Assembly: GCA_964472875.1 (NCBI GenBank)
Contig: CAYYMD010000001.1
Coordinates: forward strand, 50,478 to 114,477
From: CAYYMD01 sp964472875
GTDB taxonomy: Bacteria > Planctomycetota > Phycisphaerae > SM23-33
Direction: 5' to 3'
Length of the DNA: 64,000 nt
Numbering within the stretch: position 1 is the first letter of the stretch; each line of letters starts with the position of its first letter. This document shows positions 35,670 through 44,519 of this stretch, piece by piece. The notes under the pieces are model-generated. The model did no database searches. It saw only the letters and a list, made by a program, of their open reading frames with translations, and was not told where the DNA came from. The position numbers were made by a program, and so were the translations under genes.

Positions 35670-36629
35670 TCAATTTTCGGCGCCTCTTCCGAGATTTTCT
35701 CGATACCACTGGATCGCCTTTGACAGGCCCTCCCGGAAATAGACTTCCGGCCGGTAGCCGATGGCCTCGCCGGCCAGAGATACGTCTGCAAGTGAGTGCT
35801 TCACATCGCCGGGACGCGGCGGCTTGAATTCCGGCTCAACCTCGACGCCCAAAAGTTCCTTCAGACAGTCCAGAATCTCCAGCAGGTCGGTGCTGCTGTT
35901 GCATGCGATGTTCATGGCCCGCCCGTCGCATACATCCGCAGGTGCTTCGGCCGCCTGAATGTTCGCCCTGCATACGTTATCTATATAGCAGAAATCCCGG
36001 CTCTGCTTGCCGTCGCCGAAGACGACCGGCGGCCTGCCCGCCAGCAGACTGCTGACGAACGCCGGTATAACGGCCGCGTATGCTCCTTGAGGATCCTGGT
36101 GCGGACCGAAGACGTTAAAATAACGCAGGCATATCGTCTCAAGTCCGTACGAGCCGGCGTAGCCCCGCATGTAGGCCTCGCAGGATGCCTTGCTGGCCGC
36201 GTACGGGCTCATTGGAGCCAACGTCATTCCTTCATGCTTGGGCGAGACGGGCTGGTCGCCGTAAACGCTCGATGACGATGCAAACACCACCCGCCGCACG
36301 TTTGAGTCCCTGGCGGCCTCGAGGATGTTTATGGTCCCGTTAACGTTCACGTCGTGGGATGTTTGCGGGTCTTTGACACTGCGGGGCACAGAGCCCAGAG
36401 CCGCCTGGTGAAAGATCACCTCGCAGCCGTCGGCGGCCTTTTTAATAGCAGATACGTCGCGTATGTCATCTTCGTAAAGTTCAATGCGGTCGGCGATGTC
36501 AGTAAGATTCTCCCGCTTGCCCGTGGAAAAATCATCCAGCACCACCACCTCGTCCTGACCTTCAAGAAGAGAACGAACCAGATTGCATCCGATGAATCCC
36601 GCTCCGCCGGTCACCAGGTATTTTGGCAT
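35670..36629 (-). CDS. NAD-dependent sugar-nucleotide epimerase/dehydratase (UDP-GlcNAc 4-epimerase-like)
   Basis: Extended SDR enzyme, 319 aa. The NAD-binding glycines are TGGAGFIG (7-14), and the catalytic pair is in SPYAASKASCEAYMRG (Y..K), with the Ser of SSSSVYG before it. The ending SLAGEAIGYRPEVYFREGL is typical of WbpP/Gne-type UDP-N-acetylhexosamine 4-epimerases. AGGGAG stands before the ATG. It lies 45 bases after the similar gene on the same strand, so both may feed one sugar pathway. Exact substrate is inferred. Confidence 0.85.
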   Translation of the reverse strand: MPKYLVTGGAGFIGCNLVRSLLEGQDEVVVLDDFSTGKRENLTDIADRIELYEDDIRDVSAIKKAADGCEVIFHQAALGSVPRSVKDPQTSHDVNVNGTINILEAARDSNVRRVVFASSSSVYGDQPVSPKHEGMTLAPMSPYAASKASCEAYMRGYAGSYGLETICLRYFNVFGPHQDPQGAYAAVIPAFVSSLLAGRPPVVFGDGKQSRDFCYIDNVCRANIQAAEAPADVCDGRAMNIACNSSTDLLEILDCLKELLGVEVEPEFKPPRPGDVKHSLADVSLAGEAIGYRPEVYFREGLSKAIQWYRENLGRGAEN

Positions 36630-36674
36630 TATTGCTCCCTGTAATTATTAATTTCATTGCTTCCAATGATTCAA

Positions 36675-37646
36675 TTATGCGCTTTTGGATGAACGCTGGT
36701 GCTCGATAATCTGCTCCAGTGTCCGATTCAGGTCGTGTCCGGGGCGGAAACCGATGAGGTCCTGCAGTTTCGTCAGGTCCGGAACGCGGATGAGCATGTC
36801 GTCGAACGGCCGGCCGTAGGCCTCTTCGTAACTCACGTAGCGTTTGTCGCTGCCGGAGCCGGTCATTTCTATGACCTTATCGGCAAGATCTTCTATGGTA
36901 ATCGACTCGTCCGTGCCAATATTTATTACTTCCCCCACTGCTTGGGGACAGTCTATCAGTTTGACCAGGGCCTCTACCACGTCGGCCACGTTGCAAAAGC
37001 ACCTGCTCTGCCGGCCGCTGCCGTAAATCTCAAGCGTATCCCCCGCAAGCGCCCTGGAAACGAACCGCGGGACGACCATGCCGTACTGGCCCGTCTGGCG
37101 CGGGCCGACCGTGTTGAAAAACCGGCAGATTATCGCTTCCAGCCCGTACTGGTCGTGGTAAGCCAGGGCGAGGAACTCATCCACCATCTTGCTGCAGGCA
37201 TACGACCAGCGGGAGAACCGCGTGGAGCCCAGCGTGGAGTCGTCCTCTTCGTTAAAGGGAACCTTGGTATTCTTGCCGTAGACCTCCGAAGTGGAAGCCA
37301 CGAAAATCTTGCGGGCGAACTTGTTGGCCAGGTTCAGCACCACCTCCGAGCCGTGGATGTTGGTCTCTATGGTGTGCACAGGCCGGTCCACAATCAATTG
37401 CACCCCCACCGCCGCGGCCAGGTGGAATATCACCTCGTTGCGGTCTATCAGTGAAGTCATGGTGGGAACGTTGCAGACGGATTCCCTGACGAATCGGAAT
37501 TTTTCGTTACCGGAAAGGTGGGATATATTCTCCAGCGACCCCGTGGAAAGGTCATCCACGGCCGTGACAGAATGGCCTTCGGCCAGCAGACGGTCGGCCA
37601 GGTGCGATCCGATAAATCCCGCCCCGCCTGTTATTAGTATTTCCAT
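36675..37646 (-). CDS. NAD-dependent sugar-nucleotide epimerase/decarboxylase family protein
   Basis: Extended SDR enzyme, 323 aa. NAD-binding TGGAGFIGSHLADRL is at residues about 6-20, catalytic Ser/Tyr/Lys are in ASTSEVYG and WSYACSKMVDE, and FFNTVGPRQTGQYGMVVPRF matches the UDP-glucuronate decarboxylase / dTDP-glucose dehydratase clade. A UDP-xylose synthase role is possible but unproven. AAGGA lies upstream of the ATG. It precedes the other epimerase gene and is divergent from pyrR. Confidence 0.83.
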   Translation of the reverse strand: MEILITGGAGFIGSHLADRLLAEGHSVTAVDDLSTGSLENISHLSGNEKFRFVRESVCNVPTMTSLIDRNEVIFHLAAAVGVQLIVDRPVHTIETNIHGSEVVLNLANKFARKIFVASTSEVYGKNTKVPFNEEDDSTLGSTRFSRWSYACSKMVDEFLALAYHDQYGLEAIICRFFNTVGPRQTGQYGMVVPRFVSRALAGDTLEIYGSGRQSRCFCNVADVVEALVKLIDCPQAVGEVINIGTDESITIEDLADKVIEMTGSGSDKRYVSYEEAYGRPFDDMLIRVPDLTKLQDLIGFRPGHDLNRTLEQIIEHQRSSKSA

Positions 37647-37808
37647 ATTATTATCCTTAAAGTCGTTTATTCTGTTTCAGTTGGCAGCTAACCATAATCT
37701 ATACATTCGCAACAGGCAAGACTCATGAGTATCTGTTATCACCGCCGACTTATTACCGCCGAATTGTCTGCTCCATATCCGATATAGGACCGGCGTAACC
37801 AATTTTGC

Positions 37809-37837
37809 TTGTAAATACTTTCTGCCAGCATTATTAT
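37809..37837 (+). promoter_or_regulatory. Probable promoter of the pyr operon
   Basis: TTGTAA (37809-37814) and TATTAT (37832-37837) are separated by 17 bases, with the pyrR ATG 28 bases downstream. The leader is therefore very short and leaves little room for a PyrR-type attenuator. No clear ribosome binding site precedes the ATG. Confidence 0.45.
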
Positions 37838-37865
37838 TTCTTAGTGAATATATGGCGACTACACA

Positions 37866-38402
37866 ATGAAGCAGAAACTTACCGCTGAACAAGTCGCAGA
37901 AGCGATGGACCGGCTCTACGAGGCGATTCTCTCGCAAACGCCGAAGGACGCCCGGGTCGGCGTAATCGGCATTCGCACACGCGGGGAGACACTTGCCCGA
38001 CGGATAGTCGAGAAACTGGTGGCAGACAGGCCCGATATCGACCTTGCTTTCGGGGTGCTGGACATAACTTTCTACCGTGACGACCTGTCCCGCCGCAAAG
38101 GCGCCCCGCTGGTGCGGGCCACCGACATAAATTTCGAACTGGACGATGCGTGGGTGCTTCTGGTGGACGACGTTCTGCAAACCGGACGCAGTGTCCGCGC
38201 GGCCCTGGACGCCCTACACGACTTCGGCCGGCCCGGCGTTGTCCGCCTGGCGGTGCTCATTGACCGCGGCGGGCGGGAACTGCCCATAGTGCCGGATTTT
38301 GTGGGCAGTCAACTGCATGCCCCGGCAGGCACGAGGGTCCAGGTCAAATTCAAGGAAAACGATGGCGAAGAAGGCGTCTACCTCATCTCGCAGGAAGAAT
38401 AA
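37866..38402 (+). CDS. pyrR: Bifunctional pyr operon regulator / uracil phosphoribosyltransferase PyrR
   Basis: A 178-aa type I phosphoribosyltransferase fold protein. The PRPP loop is VLLVDDVLQTGRSVRAAL and the hood region GIRTRGETLARRI; FYRDDLSRR is also conserved. In Bacillus PyrR binds pyr messenger and regulates attenuation, and can make UMP from uracil. Here the leader is short, so it may act mainly as an enzyme or on other transcripts. It is followed by pyrB with a 41-base overlap in another frame. Confidence 0.9.
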   Translation: MKQKLTAEQVAEAMDRLYEAILSQTPKDARVGVIGIRTRGETLARRIVEKLVADRPDIDLAFGVLDITFYRDDLSRRKGAPLVRATDINFELDDAWVLLVDDVLQTGRSVRAALDALHDFGRPGVVRLAVLIDRGGRELPIVPDFVGSQLHAPAGTRVQVKFKENDGEEGVYLISQEE

Positions 38403-39360
38403 ACCCGCCGCCGGCGAAGTGCCCCTCCCCCAAGACTTCGTCTGGACGAGGAAGGACCTGGTCGGGCTCGACGATTTATCCGGCCAGGAGATCATGAGCA
38501 TCCTGGATACGGCAGAGACCTTCAGGGAGGTCTCCACCCGTTCTATAAAGAAGGTGCCGGCCCTGCGCGGCAAGGTGGTGGCCCTTATGTTCTTCGAGCC
38601 GTCCACGCGGACGAGGATGAGTTTCGAACTGGCGGCCAGTCGCCTCAGCGCCGATACGCTGCTGTTTACCTCCGCCGGCTCGTCGGTTTCCAAGGGCGAG
38701 ACCACGCTGGACACCGCGCGGAACGTGGAGGCGATGGGCGTGGACATCTTCGTAATCCGCCACCCGCAGTCCGGTGCCCCATACATGCTGGCCAACAATC
38801 TTGATGTATCCGTAGTCAACGGCGGCGACGGCCAGCACGAGCACCCCACGCAGGCCCTGCTGGATATTTTCACCATCCGCCAGCGGCTGGGCCGAATCGC
38901 CGGCCTGAAGGTCGCCATCGTCGGCGACATCGCTCATTCCCGCGTGGCGCGCAGCAACATCCTCGGGCTCAAGAAACTCGGCGCCGAGGTAGTCGTCGTC
39001 GGCCCGCCCACGCTGGTCCCGGCGGCCATTAAGCCCATGGGGTGTGAAATCTCGCACAGTCTCGACGACGTGCTTGGCGAGGTGGATGTTATAAACATGC
39101 TGCGGATACAGTTCGAGCGATTCCAGTCGCGGCTCTTCCCGTCGGTGCGGGAGTACAGCCGCATCTACGGCATGAACGCCGAGCGGATGGGCAGATGCAA
39201 AAAGGATGTCCTGATAATGCACCCCGGCCCGATAAACCGCGGCGTTGAACTGACCAGCGATGTCGCCGACGGGCCCAACAGCTGCATCCTCCAGCAGGTG
39301 ACAAACGGTTTAGCCATACGCATGGCCGTGCTGTACCTGGTCAGTCAGGGAAATAAATGA
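38362..39360 (+). CDS. pyrB: Aspartate carbamoyltransferase catalytic subunit
   Basis: Second step of de novo pyrimidine synthesis, making carbamoyl aspartate; 332 aa. The carbamoyl-phosphate site is FFEPSTRTRMSFELAA, and HEHPTQALLD and IMHPGPINRGVEL are the other active-site blocks. The first 20 residues are a basic leader; ATG 38362 has AAGGA upstream. An upstream start at 38299 would extend it further into pyrR and is less likely. It lies between pyrR and pyrC; no regulatory pyrI is present. Confidence 0.94.
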   Translation: MAKKASTSSRRKNKPAAGEVPLPQDFVWTRKDLVGLDDLSGQEIMSILDTAETFREVSTRSIKKVPALRGKVVALMFFEPSTRTRMSFELAASRLSADTLLFTSAGSSVSKGETTLDTARNVEAMGVDIFVIRHPQSGAPYMLANNLDVSVVNGGDGQHEHPTQALLDIFTIRQRLGRIAGLKVAIVGDIAHSRVARSNILGLKKLGAEVVVVGPPTLVPAAIKPMGCEISHSLDDVLGEVDVINMLRIQFERFQSRLFPSVREYSRIYGMNAERMGRCKKDVLIMHPGPINRGVELTSDVADGPNSCILQQVTNGLAIRMAVLYLVSQGNK

Positions 39361-40640
39361 ACGATATCGTTATAAAAAAAGGTCGCGTGATAGACCCGTC
39401 AAACAGTGTGGATGAGGTAGCCGACGTTGCTATCGCCGACGGACGTATCGCCAAGATCGGCAAGGTTACGGGTAAGGCCGGCCGGACCATCGAGGCCAAA
39501 GGCAAAATAGTCTGCCCCGGTCTGATTGACCTGCACGTGCACTGCCGCGAACCCGGCCACGAGGAGGAGGAAACCATCGCCACCGCGGCCGCTTCCGCCG
39601 CGGCCGGGGGCTTCGCTACTATCTGCGCCATGCCGAACACCGACCCGCCTCTGGACGATGAGACGGCCGTAAACTATGTCATCGACCGCGCCCGCGAGGC
39701 CGACCTGGCCCGCGTGCTGCCGGTGGGCTGCATCACCAAGGGCCGCTCGGGCGAGGAACTGGCCGAGATGGAACAGATGCTCCAGGCCGGCGCTGTCGCC
39801 TTCAGCGATGACGGCGAGGGAGTCGCCAGCACGCAGGTCATGCAGCGGGCCCTGCAATACGCAGGCATGCTCGGCGCCCCGCTGATGCAGCACTGCCAGG
39901 ACCCCGACCTGTTCGGCGGAGTAATGAATTCCGGGGCGACAGCGGTGCGACTGGGACTGGCCGGCATAGCCGCATCGGGCGAGCAGATTATGCTGCGTCG
40001 GGACCTGGAACTACTGCGGCGAATCAGCACACGCTACCACGTCATGCACGTATCCACGGCCACCAGCGCCGAACTCATCCGTCAGGCAAAGGCATCGGAC
40101 CTGAGCGTATCGGCCGAGGCCACCCCGCACCACCTCCTGCTGACCGAGGCGGCCTGCCTTACTTACGATTCCAACTACAAAGTCAACCCGCCGCTGCGGA
40201 CAGCAGACGACGTGGAGGCCCTGCGGCAGGCGGTGGCCGACGGAACCATCGACTGCCTGGCCACCGACCACGCCCCCCACTCCAAGGAAAAGAAGGAACT
40301 GGAGTTCTCACTTGCGCCGTTCGGCATAATTTCTCTCGAATGCGCGGTGGGACTGTTCGCAAAGGCACTGATTCACCCCGGCCATATGGACTGGCCCGAT
40401 TTAATCGCACGCATGACATGCAATCCGGCCGCCGTAATAAATTCGCCCATCGAAGGGATGGGCACCCTTTCGCCCGGCGCCACGGCGGATGTAACGGTCA
40501 TTGATTCCGAAAAACAATGGACTGTCAACGTCGAGAAGTTCCACTCGCGAAGCAGGAACTGTCCTTACCACCGCTGGCGTCTCAAGGGCAGACCCGTTGC
40601 TACCATTGTGGACGGGCGTATAAAATATTGTTTAAAATAA
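39357..40640 (+). CDS. pyrC: Dihydroorotase, class I
   Basis: Third step of pyrimidine synthesis, cyclising carbamoyl aspartate to dihydroorotate; 427 aa, the length of class I enzymes. Zinc-binding HxH is in DLHVHCREPGHEEEET, further His ligands are in LMQHCQDPDL and VMHVSTATSAE, and the catalytic Asp is in ATDHAPHSKEKKELEF. The ending SPGATADVTVID and CPYHRWRLKG is typical. It overlaps pyrB by 4 bases (ATGA). Confidence 0.95.
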   Translation: MNDIVIKKGRVIDPSNSVDEVADVAIADGRIAKIGKVTGKAGRTIEAKGKIVCPGLIDLHVHCREPGHEEEETIATAAASAAAGGFATICAMPNTDPPLDDETAVNYVIDRAREADLARVLPVGCITKGRSGEELAEMEQMLQAGAVAFSDDGEGVASTQVMQRALQYAGMLGAPLMQHCQDPDLFGGVMNSGATAVRLGLAGIAASGEQIMLRRDLELLRRISTRYHVMHVSTATSAELIRQAKASDLSVSAEATPHHLLLTEAACLTYDSNYKVNPPLRTADDVEALRQAVADGTIDCLATDHAPHSKEKKELEFSLAPFGIISLECAVGLFAKALIHPGHMDWPDLIARMTCNPAAVINSPIEGMGTLSPGATADVTVIDSEKQWTVNVEKFHSRSRNCPYHRWRLKGRPVATIVDGRIKYCLK

Positions 40641-40659
40641 GCACGCGGAGCAACCGCAA

Positions 40660-41049
40660 ATGCGCAATCGCGGTCAGGAACGAAGAAAACACGAGCGTCA
40701 CGAGATTGAACGTCCTGTCCGGATATATCAGCCGGGCGGTGACTTGTTAACTCGGGGCAATACGCTCAACATATCCGACGGTGGCGTCCTGATCAGCGTT
40801 CCCATAGACAAAGTGCCTCAATATCAGCAGGACGTCGATGTCAAGATCTGCCGTCCCGGCGATGAAGACGATGTGCATAATTCGGAGGAAGTCACGTCAC
40901 GCGGATGCGTGGTTCGGCACCAGCCGATGGAGGAAAACATTACCGCCGGGGTAGCAATCCGCTTCGAAAAACCCGTAGAACTGGAAAAGATTGTGGTAAA
41001 ATTGTTGGATATACCGCAGACCGGGTTGATTCCGCACACCAGTAAATAA
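40660..41049 (+). CDS. PilZ-domain protein, probable c-di-GMP receptor
   Basis: A 129-aa single PilZ domain. The two c-di-GMP motifs are present: an Arg-rich RKHERHEIERPVRI (RxxxR type) near residues 9-22 and NISDGGVLI (D/NxSxxG) near 37-45. It lies 19 bases after pyrC, so it may be cotranscribed. The likely target is motility, pilus or polysaccharide machinery. With the HD-GYP protein and MshEN-like ATPase, it is the third c-di-GMP-linked protein in the window. Confidence 0.85.
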   Translation: MRNRGQERRKHERHEIERPVRIYQPGGDLLTRGNTLNISDGGVLISVPIDKVPQYQQDVDVKICRPGDEDDVHNSEEVTSRGCVVRHQPMEENITAGVAIRFEKPVELEKIVVKLLDIPQTGLIPHTSK

Positions 41050-41089
41050 CATAAAACGTAGCAAACCAAAGTGAAAAATGTATTAAAAT

Positions 41090-41116
41090 CCGCCCGCAAG
41101 GCCGGTTGCGCGGCGG
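41090..41116 (+). terminator. Probable terminator hairpin after the pyr-PilZ cluster
   Basis: A 10-bp stem with one bulged C (CCGCCCGCAA / TTGCG-C-GGCGG) and a 6-base loop lies 41 bases after the PilZ stop. Only a mixed T-rich run follows (CTTGTTTCGCTT), so termination may be Rho-assisted or modest. It lies between two convergent genes and could serve both. Confidence 0.5.
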
Positions 41117-41235
41117 GAAGCTTGTTTCGCTTAAGGTAACGCCGAAATCCCGTGCTGCGGATGTTGTCAATATGATGAAAAACTGACATCTGTTCCTACT
41201 GCACGATAGCCGTGTAACAATACTAAAATTTGTTC

Positions 41236-41523
41236 TCAGCTGCTTTTTCGCAGTTCAAATATCACCGTTCCCCCGTCTGTATAATCGCAGGCATCCGGGC
41301 ATTGTACGTACATCCTGCCGCCGTCTTTGCGGCCGGCCAGGCCCATATCCGCCGCCCCGGCAAATCGAAACGCATTGTAGAAAGGCATGATTGCAGCCAG
41401 CGAGTGCATGCATAGCGGCTTATCCGAGGTGAGGCGATAACCGTCGGCCAGGCAAAACTCGTCACCCTCGCAATAGACGGGACAACGGCCGCGAATTTCT
41501 TTTACGCGCACAATAATGTCCAT
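41236..41523 (-). CDS. TIGR04076 family protein
   Basis: A 95-aa protein. The features are RGRCPVYCEGDEF near the N-terminus, PLCMHSLAAIMPFYNAFRFA in the middle and MYVQCPDACDYTDGGTVIFE at the C-terminus. These match TIGR04076, a small family of unknown function with conserved Cys; I recall it in diverse bacteria and archaea. No ribosome binding site is evident. Its neighbour purD, 44 bases downstream on the same strand, offers no functional clue. Confidence 0.75.
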   Translation of the reverse strand: MDIIVRVKEIRGRCPVYCEGDEFCLADGYRLTSDKPLCMHSLAAIMPFYNAFRFAGAADMGLAGRKDGGRMYVQCPDACDYTDGGTVIFELRKSS

Positions 41524-41567
41524 GACTGCACCATTAAACCGGACCGCTTCACCGCCCGCTATAGCGG

Positions 41568-42851
41568 CTATTCCTCTGCTATGGCTTTTGCGGCTATGTC
41601 GCTGCGGCAGTAGCAGTCTTTCCAGTGGATTTTTTCCACGGCGCTGTACGCCTGTCTTTGCGCATCGGCGATTGTCCGCCCAAGTGCGGTAACGCCCAGA
41701 ACGCGGCCGCCGCTGTTTACAAGTTTGCCGTCGATAACGGCCGTGCCCGCCTGGAACACCTTAACATCCGGCAGTTGCTCGGCCTCCTCGATGCCGGTTA
41801 TCTCGTGGCCCTTTTCATACGAGCCGGGATATCCGCCCGAGGCCATCACCACGCATACCGACGCCCGCGGGTCCCATTCCAGTGCCGATGAGTCCAGTTC
41901 GCCCAGTTTGCGCCTCGCCACCGCCAGCATAATCTCCACCAGGTCACTTTTCATTCTCATTATGAGCGGCTGGCACTCCGGGTCGCCGAAGCGGCAGTTG
42001 AATTCCAGCACCTTCGGCCCTGCTGGCGTAAATATCAGCCCCACGTAAAGGACGCCCTCGTAGCGGCCGAAGTCCCTCCGCATGGAATCGACTATCGGCA
42101 CAAGTATTTCGCCTTCTATCCTGTCCATTACGGCCGAGTCTATTATCGGCACCGGGCTGTAGGCCCCCATGCCGCCGGTGTTTGGGCCGGTGTCGCCGTC
42201 GCCGACGGGCTTGTGGTCCTGGAGCGGCTCCGTGGGATATATATTCTTGCCGTCGCAGAAGGCCAGCACGGTGGCCTCCTGGCCTGTAAGCAATTCCTCG
42301 ACGACGACAGTATGGCCGGCAGGGCCGAATATCTTGTTGACCATCATATCCTCAAGAGGCCTGACCGCCTGGTACGGCTCCGGGCAGACAAACACGCCCT
42401 TGCCCTTGGCCAGCCCGGCCGCCTTCACGGCTACGCCCTGATCGCGCGACAGGACATACTCGCGGGCGTTATTGTAGTCGGTGAATATCCTCGCCTCGGC
42501 CGTGGGAATTGATGCCGAGTGCATGAGTTTCTTGGCGTAGGCCTTGTCGGATTCTATCCTGGCACCCGCGGCCGTGGGTCCGAAGCAAAGCAACCCCGCA
42601 TCCCGCACGGCGTCGCCGAGTCCGGCCGCAAGCGGATCCTCCGGGCCGACGACGACCAGGTCCATGGATTTATCCTTGGCGAACTTGACTATCCCGGCCA
42701 CGTCGTCGGCCTTGATGTCCACGCACTCGCCGTGTGCGGCCATACCGGGATTGCCCGGGGCCGCCCAGAGTTTGTCGCAAAGCGGCGACTGCGCCATCTT
42801 CCACGCCAGTGCGTGCTCACGCCCTCCCCCGCCTACAAGCAATATCTTCAT
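41568..42851 (-). CDS. purD: Phosphoribosylamine-glycine ligase (GARS)
   Basis: Second step of purine synthesis, joining glycine to phosphoribosylamine; ATP-grasp enzyme of 427 aa. The N-terminal VGGGGREHALAWK is diagnostic, VVGPEDPLAAGLGDAV follows, and the ATP-grasp region has VKAAGLAKGKGVFV and EFNCRFGDPECQPLI. AAGGAAAG lies before the ATG. It is followed on the same strand by the TIGR04076 gene. Confidence 0.96.
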   Translation of the reverse strand: MKILLVGGGGREHALAWKMAQSPLCDKLWAAPGNPGMAAHGECVDIKADDVAGIVKFAKDKSMDLVVVGPEDPLAAGLGDAVRDAGLLCFGPTAAGARIESDKAYAKKLMHSASIPTAEARIFTDYNNAREYVLSRDQGVAVKAAGLAKGKGVFVCPEPYQAVRPLEDMMVNKIFGPAGHTVVVEELLTGQEATVLAFCDGKNIYPTEPLQDHKPVGDGDTGPNTGGMGAYSPVPIIDSAVMDRIEGEILVPIVDSMRRDFGRYEGVLYVGLIFTPAGPKVLEFNCRFGDPECQPLIMRMKSDLVEIMLAVARRKLGELDSSALEWDPRASVCVVMASGGYPGSYEKGHEITGIEEAEQLPDVKVFQAGTAVIDGKLVNSGGRVLGVTALGRTIADAQRQAYSAVEKIHWKDCYCRSDIAAKAIAEE

Positions 42852-42907
42852 CTGCTTTCCTTTTAGTTAATTCGTGGCTTAGTTAACTAATAAACAAATA
42901 AACTATT

Positions 42908-44230
42908 TTACGCCCGGACAATCTTTTTCTTGCCCCGCCGGACGTTCTTGGTGGCGTTGCGGGTGTCCACGACTATTTGTGCGTTGTCGACTATAAACTG
43001 ATAATCATATTTGCTGTGATCGGTGCTGATGAGTACTGCGTCGTATGAGGCCAAGTTTTTGGCCGTTAGTTTCTTTGATGTCATACCCGCTATATCGGGG
43101 TGTTCGCGGGTAGCGGGCGCCTTGGGAATATGCGGGTCATTATAGTTCACCTTACCGCCCTGCTGTTTGATCAGTTCGATAATCTCCAGCGAAGGGCTTT
43201 CCCGCATGTCGTCCACATCCTTCTTGTAAGCCAGGCCCAGAACCAGTATTTTGCTGCCCTTAAGCGCTTTGCCCTTTTCGTTCAGCGCCTCCATCAGCCG
43301 GGAGACAACATAGCGCGGCATTGATATGTTAATCTCACCTGCCAGTTCTATGAACCGCGTAGCAAGTGCGTATTCCCTTGCTTTCCACGAAAGGTAAAAC
43401 GGGTCTATGGGGATGCAGTGGCCGCCCAGGCCGGGCCCCGGGTAAAACGCCTTGAAGCCGAACGGCTTCGTGGCGGCGGCGTTTATCACCTCCCACACAT
43501 CGATGCCCATACGGTCGAAAAGCATCTTCAATTCGTTGACCAGGGCGATATTTACGCACCTGTATGTGTTTTCGAGAATCTTGCAGGCCTCGGCCGCCGC
43601 GCAACTGCTGACCGGAACCACGGTTTCTATGGCCGTCTCGTAGCACGCCAATGCCGCCTTGAGTGAATTTCGGTCGTAGCCGCCGACGACCTTGGGGATG
43701 GTGTGCGTGTTGTAATCCTTACGGCCGGGGTCTTCGCGCTCCGGCGAATATGCCAGGTAGAAATCCTTTTCCACCTCCAGTCCGGATTGCTCCAGTATGG
43801 GCAGCATAACCTCCCGGCTCGTGCCCGGATACGTAGTGGACTCCAGCACGACCAGTTGCCCCTTGCGCAGCCGCTTTGAAATCTCCCGCACCGTGGACTC
43901 CACGTATGTCATGTCCGGCTCGCGCATTTTCGTAAGCGGTGTGGGCACGCAGATGAGTATGCAGTCCGGTTCCTTAAGAAGGTCGAACTCCGTGGTTGGC
44001 GTAAACCTGCCGGAATTGACCGTTTCTTTTATGCTCTCGTGGGAGATATGTTCGATGTAACTTCGCCCGGCCTTGAGGGCCTTGATTTTCGCCTCATCGA
44101 CGTCGAAACCCATCACCTTCATCCCCGCCGCGGCGAACTGCCTAACCAGCGGCAGGCCCACGTAACCCAAACCGATTACGCCGACCACGGCCGATTTGTC
44201 CTCGAAACGGTTTACGAATTTTTCAACCAT
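42908..44230 (-). CDS. wbpA: UDP-N-acetylglucosamine 6-dehydrogenase, WbpA-like
   Basis: UDP-sugar dehydrogenase family, 440 aa. N-terminal VIGLGYVGLPLVRQFAAAG binds NAD, and the catalytic Cys is in PGPGLGGHCIPIDPFYLSWK (about residue 271). The C-terminal GLAYKKDVDDMRESPSLEII is conserved. The GGHCIP motif and 440-aa length fit the WbpA/WecC type rather than UDP-glucose dehydrogenase. WbpA makes the 6-carboxyl sugar that WbpB, WbpE and WbpD modify; those homologues are encoded at 49,118-51,995, though not in the same operon. AAGGA stands before the ATG. Confidence 0.85.
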   Translation of the reverse strand: MVEKFVNRFEDKSAVVGVIGLGYVGLPLVRQFAAAGMKVMGFDVDEAKIKALKAGRSYIEHISHESIKETVNSGRFTPTTEFDLLKEPDCILICVPTPLTKMREPDMTYVESTVREISKRLRKGQLVVLESTTYPGTSREVMLPILEQSGLEVEKDFYLAYSPEREDPGRKDYNTHTIPKVVGGYDRNSLKAALACYETAIETVVPVSSCAAAEACKILENTYRCVNIALVNELKMLFDRMGIDVWEVINAAATKPFGFKAFYPGPGLGGHCIPIDPFYLSWKAREYALATRFIELAGEINISMPRYVVSRLMEALNEKGKALKGSKILVLGLAYKKDVDDMRESPSLEIIELIKQQGGKVNYNDPHIPKAPATREHPDIAGMTSKKLTAKNLASYDAVLISTDHSKYDYQFIVDNAQIVVDTRNATKNVRRGKKKIVRA

Positions 44231-44247
44231 GATACTTTTATCCTTAT

Positions 44248-44259
44248 GTTAGTGCTAAC
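44248..44259. promoter_or_regulatory. Possible operator palindrome before wbpA
   Basis: GTTAG-TG-CTAAC is a 5-bp-arm inverted repeat 18 bases upstream of the wbpA ATG. Its place in the leader is consistent with a repressor site or a small hairpin. The call is weak because short palindromes are common. Confidence 0.22.
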
Positions 44260-44390
44260 AAAAACATCCGCGCATACGCCGAAACAAGCGACATTATGCA
44301 GATTTTTTCCCTCAGATAAATCAAATTTCATTTCACCACGACTTTTGTCCGATTATGCGACTTCACCGCCGGTTGTTTGAGTTTATTCAC

Positions 44391-44419
44391 TGGACATCAC
44401 AATCTCTGCAAAGTATATT
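44391..44419 (+). promoter_or_regulatory. Probable promoter of the sulfate-activation gene
   Basis: TGGACA (44391-44396) and TATATT (44414-44419) are separated by exactly 17 bases. The predicted leader of about 95 bases contains a hairpin (44473-44493). This is one of the best hexamer pairs in the window. Confidence 0.5.
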
Positions 44420-44472
44420 TCCAAACCCATCCTCATCGCACTGAAAATAACCTTACAGAATTCGGATAAGAT

Positions 44473-44493
44473 TTCGTCTACAGAGAAGACGAA
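44473..44493 (+). other. Hairpin in the leader of the sulfate-activation gene
   Basis: A perfect 6-bp inverted repeat (TTCGTC/GACGAA) with a 9-base loop lies about 26 bases before the sat/cysC ATG, ahead of its GGAG. It could affect translation. The stem is moderate and may be coincidental. Confidence 0.3.
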
Positions 44494-44519
44494 CGCAGAC
44501 AATACAGGAGACAGAATCC

